Source: Melampsora larici-populina 98AG31
Lineage: Eukaryota; Basidiomycota; Pucciniomycetes; Pucciniales; Melampsoraceae
Direction: 5' to 3'
Length of the DNA: 64,000 bases
Assembly: GCF_000204055.1 (NCBI RefSeq)
Contig: NW_006768772.1
Span: 287,379-351,378, forward strand
Shown here: positions 33,062-45,480 of the stretch, in pieces
How the letters are laid out: every line of letters begins with the position of its first letter
How positions within the stretch are numbered: position 1 is the stretch's first letter
Notes under the pieces: generated by a model
What the model was told of the DNA's origin: nothing
Databases searched by the model: none
What the model saw: only the letters and a program-made list of their open reading frames with translations
Made by a program: the position numbers and the translations under genes

Positions 33062-34230
33062 GAAGGGAAAATGACTTACTTGTGTGTCTTAGACCATTTC
33101 AACAACTCTGTCACATGTGGGAAAGTCCACTTCAATCCCAAAGTCTTTCATAATAAAGGAGCCTGATCTAACTTCACAATTTTTCTTTGAACCCTCTACT
33201 TGATATGGCTCTCCAGTCACCCGATCACACTGTGAAAATAATGTATTTTTCCAAGGTGAAAAATGATTGACATTAATGCACAAAATGATTAATAATGCAG
33301 AATTAATGCAGAAAAATGCAGAATTAATGCAGAAAAATGCAGAATTAATGCAGAATTAATGCATTTTTAATCATTTTGTGAAATAAATGTAATCATTTTT
33401 CACCTCGGAAAAATACATTATATTCACAGTGTCAATCAAATAAAACATCCCATATGAATAGTGTGTATAGTCGTGATCATCAGTATGCACTTGGTTGTTG
33501 AAACCATCACAGGTTACAACTAGATTTGTGGCAAACACCCTCCCATTAGGGGTTTGATTCCAGTCCAAGTGATCAAAGCCAGGAATGTTGGCCTTTGTAG
33601 GTAGGTTTATGTTGCCGTTAAAGGCTGATAGGCAGAGGGAGGAGAATTGGTTGGCCTAAAAGTCTTGAACCTTGCTAAATTCCTCCATTCGGCAACAATC
33701 TGCCACAATTTCTTCTTCTTTGTTGATGGAAAAGTTTCTGAGCGCATAAGGTCCCGTTAAGATTTCAATAAGTAATTCAGCCTCAGAGATGTCAAGTTTC
33801 ATAAGGTAATCTGCTCACCAATACGTTTACCCGGATCCAAGGCACCTCGCCACCCGCAGCACCCCATCCACCCCCGCCATATGAGCACTAGGATGAATAG
33901 CTGTATTGACTTGTGGAGGGTGTTGGTCAATCTAGCTCTAGAATGTAAGTAAGGAGTGGAGATCCCAAATCTAAATCTTTCTCTCTCCTCATTTGACATT
34001 CTCTTGAGTTGGTTGCATCAAACTGCTATAACTAGGGATAAATCCTTTTCATTTACCACCACCGTAGTTCCAGACTTGATTTTGTAAACTTCTAAGTGAT
34101 CTCCCTTGGCTCGATCCTTGGAACTCTGGCGAAAGATGAATTTCGCATCTCCAGGAACGCCTAGACGGTTAGCAAGCGAGGATATTGACTTGTTCTGTGC
34201 AGAAAGTGGAGATCCCATTTTATTTAATAG
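33062..34230 (-). pseudogene. Tet-like 2OG-Fe(II) oxygenase relic, split by a MITE
   Basis: From 34230 downwards: GSPLSAQNKSIS, DHLEVYKIKSGTTVVVNEKD, SLVIAV, a TGA, CNQLKRMSNEERERFRFG, then LDISEAELLIEILTGPYALR, a TAG (33656-33658), ANIPGFDHLDWNQTPNGRVF, LVVTCDGFNNQVHTDDHDYT and YSYGMFYLID. A MITE interrupts here, and RVTGEPYQVEGSKKN and IMKDFGIEVDFPTCDRVVE follow. The HTD triplet fits the HxD iron-binding motif, and the flanking pattern fits the basidiomycete Tet-like 2OG-Fe(II) family (PF20515-like). Two stops, the MITE and a scrambled end after RVVEM show it is dead. TET/JBP-type oxygenases are known to be expanded near DNA transposons in basidiomycetes. Confidence 0.65.
33228..33431. mobile_element. 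204-bp CACTG MITE, TSD TCA, with internal tandem repeat
   Basis: Left arm CACTGTGAAAATAATGTATT and right arm (read from the right) CACTGTGAATATAATGTATT; both continue TTTCC, A/G, AGGTGAAAAATGATT, with similarity to roughly 70 bp. The centre holds tandem AATGCAGAA(TTA/AA) units. TCA flanks both ends (33225-33227 and 33432-33434). Taking out the element with one TCA joins FYLID to RVTGEPYQ in frame in the oxygenase relic, so it landed in an open coding sequence. Confidence 0.92.
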
Positions 34231-37062
34231 ATGAATTGAGCTACAGCATAACAACTGATTGAGAAAGAGAAGATCTCTCAGTCAATCTGGATCAACGAAA
34301 GCCAAGGCTAAAAAAGTGAGAGCAGATCTGGTAAAAAAAACCCTCACAAGTTTTTAGGAAACCAATGTATAACTGAGAAAGCTTCTTGAAACTGACAACC
34401 AAATTCACAAACTTTCCACCGAGGGGTTCTAAGATAGCTTGTAACAGATAAATTCCTGACAAAATTTCAGTTGGAGAAGCCGCTGAAATTAGAAAGGTAG
34501 GAAGTCTCAATCAAGGCTTACCAACAAGAGAACTTATTGAGCTCAGTATACAATAGGTCTTTAAAATCAGTTCCAGGCCAGGAACAGCTTTTAACGAGGA
34601 GATGCAAAGACTGAACCGACTTGTCAGGGTAAAGCTCACAGCCCCTCTGTGATTTCCTGCTTTTCCCCACAGATCCTTTCTCATAATCCTCAGTTCCCGG
34701 CCAGGAACAAGCCACATAGCTTCTAGCCTCAGTTAGTGTGTTATGTGACAAATGCTCAACTCCCTGTCAAAAGAAAAATCAGTTCCTGGCCAGCAACATT
34801 GTTCTCTAATCATAAAATTCACGAGCCGATCCCTCAAGTGTGTGTTACTCAGTCATTCAGAAACCTTGATCATAGCGATGAGACTATGTTTTCATTCGAT
34901 AGCATTCCTTCTGACGTCTAGAAGTTCTCACCAACTAAATCAGGCTCTGGATTTATTGTTTGATAGGCAAGTTGAAGTCTCTACTAAAGGAGTCCTTGCT
35001 AATATTGGGGGAATCAATGGAACTGTGAGCATCTTGTGGATCACTTGAGGGCACTGATTGGACGTTGAAAAAACAACTCATGTTTGGCTGATAAGAAAAG
35101 CTATTAAGATGGAATTAAAAACTAAAGGTTCATCAGTTTGGACATCTGAAATAGCAGTAAGAGAAAGACTTACTTCGTGAAAAAGAAGTGGAGAGGATTT
35201 TGATACTTTTTGGTTTTTGATTTGTCTTACTATTTGTATTTAACTTGCGTCTACTATCCCTTTTGATTACAGATACATTTTACAACTTGAAGGTAAGCCA
35301 CTCACCCCTCATACCACACCTATTAGAAACAAAAAAAACATGACAGTTTTTTTCATAAATTATTTTATCAATTCTCTTACCCCAATCTTTCTATTATTTA
35401 ACTAATGTTTTATAACCTTCTTTTTTCAATTTTGATAGATAAAACTTTTGATGGAAGTATGGTATGGGAAAAAGGTTTTGGTGGAGGATATACAAGGTCC
35501 ATTAAAAACTCCACAAGTAAGTTTTCTCACATATACAAAATATTTTATGAACCTTTTTTCTTTTAAACCAAGTTCTTATTCATAAATTATATTTCATCAA
35601 AACTAATCTAAGATCTTCTTAATTTTTTTCTTTTTGAATAAAAAATAGTTAATGATACATTTGAAAAATGAACTTTATAAATTCTTTCTAAGATTTTTCT
35701 TTCAATTACATGATTAAAGATAGTATTTGCAGATAATTACTCCTAGATCCCAAAATAACAAATGTGTATGTATTTGTGATTTTTGTTTTGTCAATTACAT
35801 TTTAATTTTCTTATAAACTGAAGTTTTAGTTCATATAAAGTTAAAGTGTTATATGAACTTATATACCTATGAACCTACTCACATATCTAAAATGCAATCT
35901 TCTACTAATTTGTTAACGTGTGTGTGTTTCAATTCTATTATAAATGAATTCTGTTAATTGCTTTTATACGTTTTTTAAGAGAAAGTATACCTAGTTGCAG
36001 TGAGAAGTTTAAATGACACATGAATTTTTGAAAGCTTAAATGAATTTGTGAAAAGTGATGCAAAAAAATGTTGTTTGATTTTGTGAAGTTTTGATCATCT
36101 TTTTGAAGAGTTGAGTTGAAAAATCGTTAAAACTTCTTCACTTGATTATAATTGATGTATATGAGGTTGAATACCTTTCAGGTTTTTGAACACTTTTCAA
36201 GATCAAAATTTCCTCAGGCTCTTCCTTAATTGATAGAAAAAATTAGGAAACATGCAAGATATTTCAATCAAGACATGAAAAATTGTTCACCTCATTACAT
36301 ATCTGTGAATGAAGTTTGAAAGGATAGCTTGGAAGTTTACTTTAGAAAAGATTTGCTCTATAAATCTCTCAAGTATTACTATCAAGCACATCAAGACCAT
36401 AAAGTACGTAGATATGTAATATAATTGATGATGACCAACCCTTTTCACAGCTAAGGAAATATGTATAAGCTTAACTTATAATAAGCCTGTTTTAGCCAGC
36501 GTGTTTGGGGCCAGGCGTGTGTTCAGGATAAAAATTTCTCTTAGATTCCAAGTTCTTCAATCCAAATCCACAGATACAAAGATTCTTTTTGTTAAATATT
36601 TTTGATAACCAAAGAAATTTATATAATTGACAAGATGTATTTTTAGAAAGAAAAACATTGATATATTGATTGATGTAAGTTGTTGATTATATTAACTCTT
36701 TGAACAAATAAATTTAGACTGATTGAGAATATGTCTTTGATTTATGAGGTGAGTTTGATATGATTCAAGATCATTTTAGGAAAGTTGTAGATTTCTTTGG
36801 TGTTCTTTGCTCTGATGGTGTTGATGATTTGTACGGTTTTGGTAAGTAAACTATATCTCAATTATTGATATTCAGTAGTATTAAAGTCTTAGCTAGTAAT
36901 AGTTACATAGGAATGTTTTAGGGTTTGATCTGGCGCACAACTTTTTTGATCATTACTTTCATGGGAGATCAGTCTTTTTATAATTCTTATTGATTCATTC
37001 CAATTACATGATTTTTTTTCACAAAGGTGACTTTTAACAGAACCAACTGGTTTACATCTAGT
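34231..37062. other. AT-rich gene-free stretch
   Basis: Strongly AT-rich from about 35200 to 37000, with no open frame showing family similarity. The only structure I can name is the set of GTTCC(N)GGCC palindromes at 34570-34797. Probably decayed repeat sequence. Confidence 0.5.
34570..34797. repeat. Three dispersed GTTCCNGGCCAGSAAC palindromes
   Basis: GTTCCAGGCCAGGAAC (34570-34585), GTTCCCGGCCAGGAAC (34693-34708) and GTTCCTGGCCAGCAAC (34782-34797), each preceded by CA or TCA. The first two are near-perfect palindromes. Confidence 0.6.
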
Positions 37063-40000
37063 TTATCGTGGTAATTTTGTGGTTTGATCCTTCCCAGAAA
37101 ATACATTTGATTTTGGAAAAACCAGGCTTCTGCCTTCTGATAGGTCTCCAGCCTCAAGGAACCAGTGTGAGAGATAGTCAAAACAAAGATTTTTGGAAAT
37201 ATTGTACCAAGTAATTTCAGGTCTTATAAAGTGGCCTGCATCATCAAAGAGACCATCCATCAGCCGCATAAGCATCTGATTGCTATGTTTGAAGATAGGC
37301 TCTTTCACTTGCAAGTCTGGTTTTTGCTTGAAAAGCCACCCTGAAAGCACTGTGAAGCTGAGCATTTGACCAGCCCGCACAAGGTTTATATTGCCTGAGC
37401 AGCAAATCAAACCACGGATCCCACAACAAGCAAACATCACAAGATAGGCAAGGGTCGGAGCCTTGACAGAATCACCTTTCCATTCTTTTTTGAAGCTGAG
37501 TGCAAGTTCTTTGTCTTCAGGTTGCACGTCTTCATTCAATATAACTTGGCTTCAAAGTATTGAACCACATAAGCATCCAGCACCTTGATGAATAAATCTC
37601 GCCATTGTTGTACGAGACCAATGTCGCCTAGAGGTTTAAGATTGTTTGTATCAAGAAGCCACATAGGCTTTGAATCGTTTGCTTTTGCAGCCTTCTGTGA
37701 ATGGAGTCATTCAATCGTTTGGCACACTGCTTCAATTCCAGTCCTGGCCTTTTCTTTTTCTGAGGGAGGAGGTTCTTTCAAGAAAGTTTTCCCGGCTAAG
37801 ACAACAGAATCTAATAATATTTTTAGGAAGGCGGTAACTTTTGTTGGTGATGGTCGAATAGACATTTGCATTGATTGGTAAGTGTGATGCCAGAGGGGCG
37901 GTACACACCATGAGGAACTTTGTCCGACATTGATTCCTTCTTCAATTGGGTAGTGTTGAACAACCCAACTGAGTAGGAAGGCTCACCTGAGTGAGAATTG
38001 AAAAGATTAGGCACTGTGTGGAACACAAATAAGGATGTCAGTGGACTTCATGCCTAGAGAATGTGGATACTTACTCACATGTTGTATGGCTTCAAACCAG
38101 GTCTGCGCATTAAACTGGGTCCTGATCACCACACTGTTGGTACCATTATCAATGGAATCTAAGAATTCCGGATCCAACGGTTTCCCCACCCGTCTTTGTT
38201 CTAATAAAGAAGTCAAGGCTTCCCATGCAATAAGCTTTGCATTCTTACTGCATTGATTTCCATTGTATGGCGGTAAGAGTTCATTAAGCTCCTTCTTGAT
38301 CTGATCCAAACCTATGAAAAACTTGACTGAGATGTTGAAAAGAATCAGCAGGGTGTGTGGTGAAGTAAAATGGACTTTGATCTCACAGTTGACGGCTGCC
38401 ACTTCTTTCTCTTTCTGACTATGTTTTTTCAAATCTTGTTCATCATTTTTTGAAGCCTTAAGGGCGCGTTCACTTAAGCAATTTCTGGTGAGAGTTCACA
38501 TTCTGCAAAATTTAAAATGTCTATTTGGTGGGGCATGTTACATTTTTGCATTAAAAAATTTACAGAATGTGATTTCTGGTCAGAAATTCCTTAAGTGAAC
38601 ACGGCCTAAGTGTTGAAGACTTAGATTTTTTACTACTATCAGTGTATTTGGGAATAAGAACCGCTGAAAGTGTTTGTTTCCTCGTCCTCAGAGTCCTGGA
38701 ATTGTTTGAATCTTCCGTCGGATTATGTATTTCATGACTATGCTTGGATTGGTCAACTGCACTTTTTGGCTCAGAAGATTGATGTATAATAAGATTTGAA
38801 TGAGATTCATCAATTTCCATTTCAGACTCAGCTGATTGAACTACATTGGGGGTTGAATTTGGAACATTTTTTACAGTTGAGGAGCTGGGGCCTTGATTGA
38901 CGACAGGATCCAGATCCGAATTTTCTGTTTGGTTTTCAACATTGGTGTCTTGATTGGTGGTCGGAAGTGAATCAATTTGGCTCATAACACATTCAGTTTC
39001 TTTAGATTGGATGGAAGTCAGAGTGGAATTGGGATCTACAGTTTCCTTTTCAGATTGAGTGGATTGGCTGACAACAGGTGCTGACTTTGATTCATTGGAT
39101 GAGGTCTCAGACTGCCTATATTGTACGTGAGGAGGAATCAACTTGGCCCCTTCATTGCAAGAATCAGTATCTTGATCAAAAGTTTCAACTTCTTCAGAAA
39201 CATCAATTTGATTTGGTGATTTTGGAGTGGATTCAAGAACTCTCTTCATGTTGCTATCTTCTCTTCTGCCTGTAAGTCCATATGAGACCAGTTCAACTTA
39301 TCGTTATTCTGCTTGTTGTCTCGTTCCTCGGTAGGCAGCATTTTGTTTTTGTCGGGATAAATCAAATTTTGGCTTGTGCTAGGTGTCAAGTCGGGGTTTT
39401 GGTTGGAATTGGCATTGGGGAGCTCAAACGGGAAGCCGTATTTGGTGTGCAAATCCTTGTCATTGTCATCCAGTACAATGATAGTGTCCCCTTCAGCTGG
39501 TAAAGGTAGCTTCTGTATTATGGCTGTTTCCAGAAAATTATCAACACACATTCCAGATGATAAACATATTAAGAGAAGAACACATACCATTCCCTGTCCT
39601 TTTACATTGAAAAGTCAGCCTCTCCAGTTCCTCTGCCATTGGTTTTGTTAAACAATCTGACCTCTTTGCTTTTTCAAGAGCTGCGATGAGTTCAGAATAA
39701 ACGGGTAGTGTGGTCAATGCCCACAAGGGCTTTTTGTCCATGGTGATATCATTAGGACCGTCAGTATCAGGAGATTGTAAACAAGATTGCACAATCCTTG
39801 TAGTGGTAGGGTGTACAGGAGACAGGTGTATCTTATAAGGAATTAGAAGTGGAACATTCTCTTCTAATTCATCAGTTGAAGATATGACAGAGCTTTCGAT
39901 TTTTCCTTGGATATTTCTCAAATCGCTAAAAGCCGTTGGGGAAAGGCTTCTCTTCTGCTGAAGCTGAACAGGTGAATCTAAATATTTTGACTATTCCATC

Positions 40001-40967
40001 TCTAAATATCCTCTTCTTCAATAATCATGGCAGCTGAATTAGGCTGATTACTCGTGAGAGCTTGAGGTAGAGATATCATGGTGCTTGAATAGGATAGAGA
40101 ATCTGTTGAAGCAGAAGTAGGAGATACCAATTCATTATTTGGGGAGGATTCAGGAGCTGGTAGAAACGTTGGTGAACTTTGATTATCTTCATCAGGTTAA
40201 TTGCTATCTTTGGAAGTGGCTGAGTGTATATTGATGAGTGTGAGGTTTTGAGTTGGAGCAGGCAACTCTGGCTGGGAATGATGATCAAAGTCTTTGCTTC
40301 CAAGATCTGAAGAGTTCAAACTGAATAGGTGTTCCTGCGCTTTGGCAATTTGGGATGCAAGCTGATCTGATATAAACAATGGATGCTCTTTGCTAGGACC
40401 ATTGGTTGTACAATTCTTGCGATTTGCAATGTTCAAGGAAGTCGATTCAATCATACAGTTGGGAGCTTTAGAGTCTTCTATGACAAAGCTGTTGAGAGTA
40501 CCACGATCAAGCTCGGGTTTTCTAGTTGTGTTGAGGGTGGGTGACGTAGATTTGACCCCATTTGAGGTGTTTGTTTCTTTCAAAGGATTGGATTCAGTGA
40601 TATCTTGCGGAGCTTCAGCAGGTTTAATAGTTCAATTGTTCATGTTATCCTCATCTAAGGTGGCTTTGCGGGTTGTATTAGTGGTGGCTAAAGTGTGGTG
40701 TTCTTGAGTTTCAACATCTACTTGATCCAAAGACATCAATTTCACAGTATCTGGCAGAGCATTAGAAGGTTTTCCAGTGGAGTCATTCAGCTCGTTGACG
40801 TCAAGAACAGTTTCACTAGTTGTACTGTTCTTTATCAAGGTAGAGGAATCTTGATCATTCATCTCTTCTAACAAAGTCCTTGACTCCATGAGATCTAGCA
40901 CAGCATTGGAAGTTTGTTGTTTGGAGTTTTGTAGATCGTCCTTATCCAGAGTAGCCTCAGGAATCAA
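37063..40967 (-). pseudogene. Decayed large rust gene of unknown function, split by a MITE
   Basis: From 40967 downwards the minus strand is Ser/Thr/Asn/Glu-rich and open for long stretches in one frame, broken by stops at about 40632 and 40197. The acidic low-complexity region continues through 39921-38607 with basic RTLRTRKQTL. After the MITE (38462-38606) it resumes LKASKNDEQDLKKHSQKEKE and leads into a globular part: ELNELLPPYNGNQCSKNAKL, WEALTSLLEQRRVGKPL, RTQFNAQTWFEAIQHVSKYP, MSDKVPHGVYRPSGITLTNQ, LAYLVMFACCGIRGLICCSG, LSFTVLSGWLFKQKPDLQV, MDGLFDDAGHFIRPEITWY, DYLSHWFLEAGDLSEGRSL. This resembles long multicopy proteins of rust fungi without a named domain. The stops show decay, but much of the globular part is still open. 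Confidence 0.5.
38462..38606. mobile_element. 145-bp PIF/Harbinger-like MITE, TSD TAA
   Basis: Left end GGGCGCGTTCACTTAAGCAA, right end (from the right) GGCCGTGTTCACTTAAGGAA; similarity between the arms continues through AATTTCTG and CACATTCTG. TAA flanks both sides (38459-38461 and 38607-38609). GG(G)C..GTT termini with a three-base TWA duplication fit Tourist/Harbinger-type elements. Removal with one TAA joins SSTLK to ASKNDEQD in frame in the surrounding gene. Confidence 0.85.
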
Positions 40968-41891
40968 ATAGGAATTATTGGAATTTATATCAACAAAGCT
41001 AGTCTCGGTATGAGTTTGAAAACTGATAAATTAAATTGAGATAGGGATGAATAGGGATGAATTTGAAGGACAACTTTGTCAATCCTGGGAGCGGTTAAGA
41101 AAAGATCAAAAATCTAACTTTGCGACTTGGGTTCCCAGGGGTTGATGTAGATTCTAATTTTTTTATTTTGTTTTTAAGCACTTTGGAATTACATTTTGCC
41201 CTAACAAACTCCGTTTTATGTAATGTAACTATCAAACAACTTCAGAGAAGGGTCTGACTCAATGGATATATTGTTAGTTTTTGATTTCATTTCCATTATT
41301 TTGTATATCAAGTGGACTGATCACATCTCTCTTAATTGTAATTCATTATCTTAGTTCTGTTCAAGATGATCCTTTGAAAAGGTGGCCAACTGACACAATT
41401 TTTAAGAACATCTTGATAAATCAACACTTGACAGTCTAATTCATTCTAATTGAATTCAACTCTATCCTTTTATGCTGATGCTGAAATATTGATGCAAACC
41501 AAATACAATTTATAGTGTTAGTTAAAACTAGAAATTCATTTGGGAAGCATAGGTCTCAAATGGTTTGGGATTGGTATTTATATATGAAATCTTATCTTGT
41601 TATACGTTAGTCAAATCTTTCTTTCTTCTTTACTTTGTTCTCAATTGAATGATTTGAGATTGGTAAAACTTACTTTTGATTTGACATTGGCTTTTGGGGG
41701 GATCTAGGCACTTTAATATCATTGAACATGTGATTTATATTTTCCAAACATCAGAGCATTGAAAGACAAGATTTATCTTTGTTCAATTGGAGCATCATGC
41801 TTTTTTTGTCTCTCGTCACAAATGCATCAATTCCTTTTGGTTAACTCCATTTTTTAAAAAGAGTCCTGTTCCATATCAAATTCTATAATTA
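40968..41891. other. AT-rich gene-free stretch
   Basis: No open frame or repeat that I can support. Long A/T-rich tracts and many short inverted words occur by composition. Confidence 0.45.
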
Positions 41892-42440
41892 CCAGTTTGA
41901 CAATTCCCTGAATTCAATGAATCCAGCAACTCCGGAAGTTTAATTCATTACACAAAAGGGTTGGAGCAATTGAGCTGCTCAACAGGTAGCAAAGGGCACA
42001 ATCCTGGATTCAACTGAGGAATATAAATGACAGTCAGCCCAGTGTATTGGTGGCGTGCTTAGCATTCTGAAAGTTGACTGAAGTTAGAAAAACCAGGAAC
42101 CGCTGAAATTTGGTTTGCCATACAGGAGGGTTGAAAAAGTTGAACAGAATTCCAGTTTGACAGTTCCCTGAATTCAGAGAATCCAGCAACTCCTGAAGTT
42201 TAGTTTATTACGCAAAAGGGTTGGAACGATTGAGCTGCTCAACGCGGGCAATTGTGGACTCAACTGAGGAATATGAATGAAGGTCAGCCCAGTATATTGG
42301 CGGCTTGCGTAGCATTCTGAAACTTGCCGGGAGTTAGAAAAACCAGCAACTGCTGAAGTCTGGTTTACCATATAGGAGGGTTGAACATGTTGAGCAGCTC
42401 AACAGGAACAATCCTGAATTCATCTGAGGAATATAAAAAA
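41892..42440 (+). repeat. 260-bp tandem repeat with internal half-units
   Basis: CCAGTTTGACAATTCCCTGA at 41892 recurs at 42152 (one change). The two copies stay collinear through GAATCCAGCAACTCC, GGGTTGGA, GAGCTGCTCAAC, GAGGAATAT, GTCAGCCCAGT and GTTAGAAAAACCAG. Within each copy a second CCAGSAAC..GCTGAA..TGGTTT..CCATA.AGGAGGGTTGAA block resembles the first half, and the last half-unit again reads GAGCAGCTCAACAGG, so the array is a higher-order repeat. Confidence 0.75.
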
Positions 42441-42775
42441 CAGTCATCTCAAGATTTTAGCTGGGATGAATGTTCATCTGGGCAATTCTCCCTCCACTCC
42501 CTAAACTTATGAAGTGCTCAGGATAATCAATCTCCAGCTCAGTGAACCTGGGTGTGTCCAAGTCTGACAAATAAAGTAATTCAAAGTAGGCAAAGATATA
42601 ACTACTATTTGAAGGATGGAGGAAGCCCCTCACAGAATAATTTTTTTTACATTGCCAAACACGCCTTGCTGATATTTTTAAGCAGTTTTATTTTAATCCT
42701 GAATTCAAATCATTGAACCTCTTAATTTTTTTCACTTAGAGTTTTCTATTTCAAGAATTACTTATTGAATCAATC

Positions 42776-43179
42776 ATGTCGGATGCCGCTTCTTCCTCTG
42801 TTAACAAAACCAACCCACTATGGGGTAGACTCAAGGTGGCCCAGAAATCAAAACGCCTTGGTTTTCTGATGACGCTTGATGAGAAGATTGATTATAACCA
42901 ATTCTTATGCAGTATTGGAAGGCTACAACAGATAATACATCTCCCCAGTGTCAAGACGTGCTTTTGCCACATTCTAAAAAAAACGAAGTGATTAAACACT
43001 ACAGGCAGTTTGCTGCACCAATGGTCGATAGCTTTGTTCTTTCCCTCAATCAAAACTTGACTTCACAATCTTTGCCGCCAGGGACTTCCAAATCCAAACA
43101 AGTTGAACTCAATGTTAACAAAGATGTCCAGATGAACATCAAAAAAAAATCCCCACCAGAGCTTGCTCAGACGGGATAA
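42776..43179 (+). other. Possible small coding remnant
   Basis: Starts MSDAASSSVNKTNPLWGRLK with an in-frame LDEKIDYNQFLCSIGRLQ, then continues in another frame as KKNEVIKHYRQFAAPMVDSF and ends KKKSPPELAQTG. Composition is protein-like but a frame change at about 42905-42990 and lack of splice signals argue for a relic. No family recognised. Confidence 0.3.
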
Positions 43180-45480
43180 AGTTTTACGTCAACTCAATTT
43201 CAAATGGCTAAGGAATCCTCAGAAGCAGTTTCATGAACTGTGGCGCCCTCTACCTCTGCATTCCTGAAGACAAGAATGAGCAGCCTGAGTGAGTTTGGTG
43301 TTATTTCCCTTTAACTCAGTCATGAATTCCAGGAAGGCTTTGTCAAATAACTGAGACACATATCTTTTTGATGACTGAGGGGTTATGTATAGATAAGCCT
43401 ACAGAATTTGTGAACACTTCCTTGTCAACAAACCCACCTCAAATTCATTTATCAGTTGATATATTTATTAAACCTATCTCCTAATCACAATTCTCACATC
43501 ATAGCTATAAACATATTTTTCACTACCAGCAGTCTTTGGGGTTTGTGAACACTTCTGTGTTGACAAATTTGACTTAACTTAATATCTCATTTTATCTCTA
43601 TATCAAATCCATTTTAAAATTAAAAGTTTCCTTTTTCAAATCCTAGCTATAAGCACATTTCCTTGCTTCCAGTGACTGTGCCAAGGATCACCTGCTCCAA
43701 CAAGCTCTAACCTCAAATCTAACCTTCAATAAATGTCAAGCCCGGACTCTTTCAACTCTTTTGGATGCCCTGACAACATCGAAGGTCTGCTTTCTTATCA
43801 AGTCTCATTTCTTGCTGAAGCCCACTGATTAACATAGCATATCCTTTGCTATCCTGCTGGATCTGCAGCCCGTGTACCAGCCCTGATTCAGCTTATGGAA
43901 ACCAAACCAAACCTTTAAGCTCAGGCTCCCACTTGCATACTCCTTTCAACACACCACCTTCTTTACGGCATTGTCAAGGTTTGAGATCAGACCCCCGTGG
44001 CCGCCTGATGCAGCACCGCTGCAAGTCTCACCTCTTCCAAGCCCAGAAAAGGATTACAGCATCAATCCAGGACAAGAGGAGACCTCTACACCTACTCAGG
44101 CCCATACCTTCGATTCCCAGGCAATAAAAAAAGGCTGCTTTGTTCTTGCGTTCCCAAAATCTTTGCGCTGACTTTGTGGAGAAGTTTGACAACAAAGCCA
44201 AGTGGGAATGGCTGAACAGCTGAATCAGAAACTCGTGCCAGTCATCTAAAAAATGAATATATTTGAATATGAATCTATGCATAGTGAAGCTTATTAATAT
44301 TTCTGTTGTCTGTATTTTTCTTATGTCTCTCTATGTTTAATTGTGGGATTCAATCTTGTTTTGGGTTTTTGGTGTGTAGACCCCTGTTGTTAGGGTTTCA
44401 AATCTTATTCTGTGAAATTTATGTATTTGAAATAATACAACAGCAAAAGTTAACTTCTGGACATGGTTGCTTTCAAGTTGACTGATCCAAATAGACAATT
44501 ACAAAGTGAATCCTGACTTGATGAATTCCATGCTGTTTAATTTCAAATATGAGGGTTTTACAAGATCCTTGGATCTCTTGTTTACACATTCATGATTTGT
44601 GCTTTTGATATGTGATCTTTTTGTTCCTTGTGTGTTCAATTCCAGTCAGATTAGATTTACTGTACTGGTCATCAGTTATCTGAAGTACAAAGCAAAGTCA
44701 ATCTATACCTAGTCTCCTCAATTGCTTTTAATTTCAAGCTGTTTTTCAAGCTCAACTAATTAACAACTTACCTGAAGGGTGGGGCCTGTGGGGATTTAGG
44801 TATGGTTCAAGCTCTGCAGGAAACTGTCCCCCTTTTGACAGAGCACTTAGATTACCAGCTCGTCGAAAGATTTTGCAAAACTCATTACTAATTCTCCGTT
44901 GGATGAGGCAAATGTAGAAGCAATTTGGATGGTAAGTCAGTTATAGATTTTTCAAGAGAAGGTCATGCTGAGAAACATTATTATTGTGATTGGCCTGTAA
45001 GATGTGGCACATTTTGCTTTGGTATGGTTGGCCATCAAGCTGAGCTACATCATCTACCTCCGTTGCTCGAGTCCTGGAGATGAAGGGTTTTAAACATTTG
45101 CATTACACTAATCAAAATATCTTGGACCCAAAGTATTTCTATGGTGACATGGCTATTCAGTCCAAAACAAGAGGTAATTTCCTGTAGGGGTCAAGGACTA
45201 CAATTTTTTAAGCTGCCTGCGCAGTTTCTATGTAATGAATTTTTTGCAGGCTACATATTCAGTGCTGGGTGTTTGCTGCACTTGAATATGTAGCATGCTT
45301 TTACACCACCACATGATATAAACAAGTAGAAGGGGTATCTGAATGGTTTCACAATGTACCTAGTGCTATTGAGTTTACACATGCTGCATCGGCCCTGGCC
45401 AGGCTCAAGGGGGTCTTGAACCAATGAAATTTTTGAAAGACTACAAGTGAGCTTCCCCATGATTGGTATTTAAATAGATA
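43180..45480. other. Gene-poor stretch with scraps of coding-like sequence
   Basis: Scraps such as PLDEANVEAIWM (about 44900), and LEMKGFKHLHYTNQNILDPK (about 45080-45140) on the plus strand look protein-derived but are short, in different frames and unassigned. The rest is AT-rich with no recognisable structure. Confidence 0.35.

Noticed and set aside
43003..43012. CACTACAGG as a CACTA terminus
   Set aside because: It lies inside a coding-like remnant, has no inverted partner nearby and lacks the A-rich continuation.
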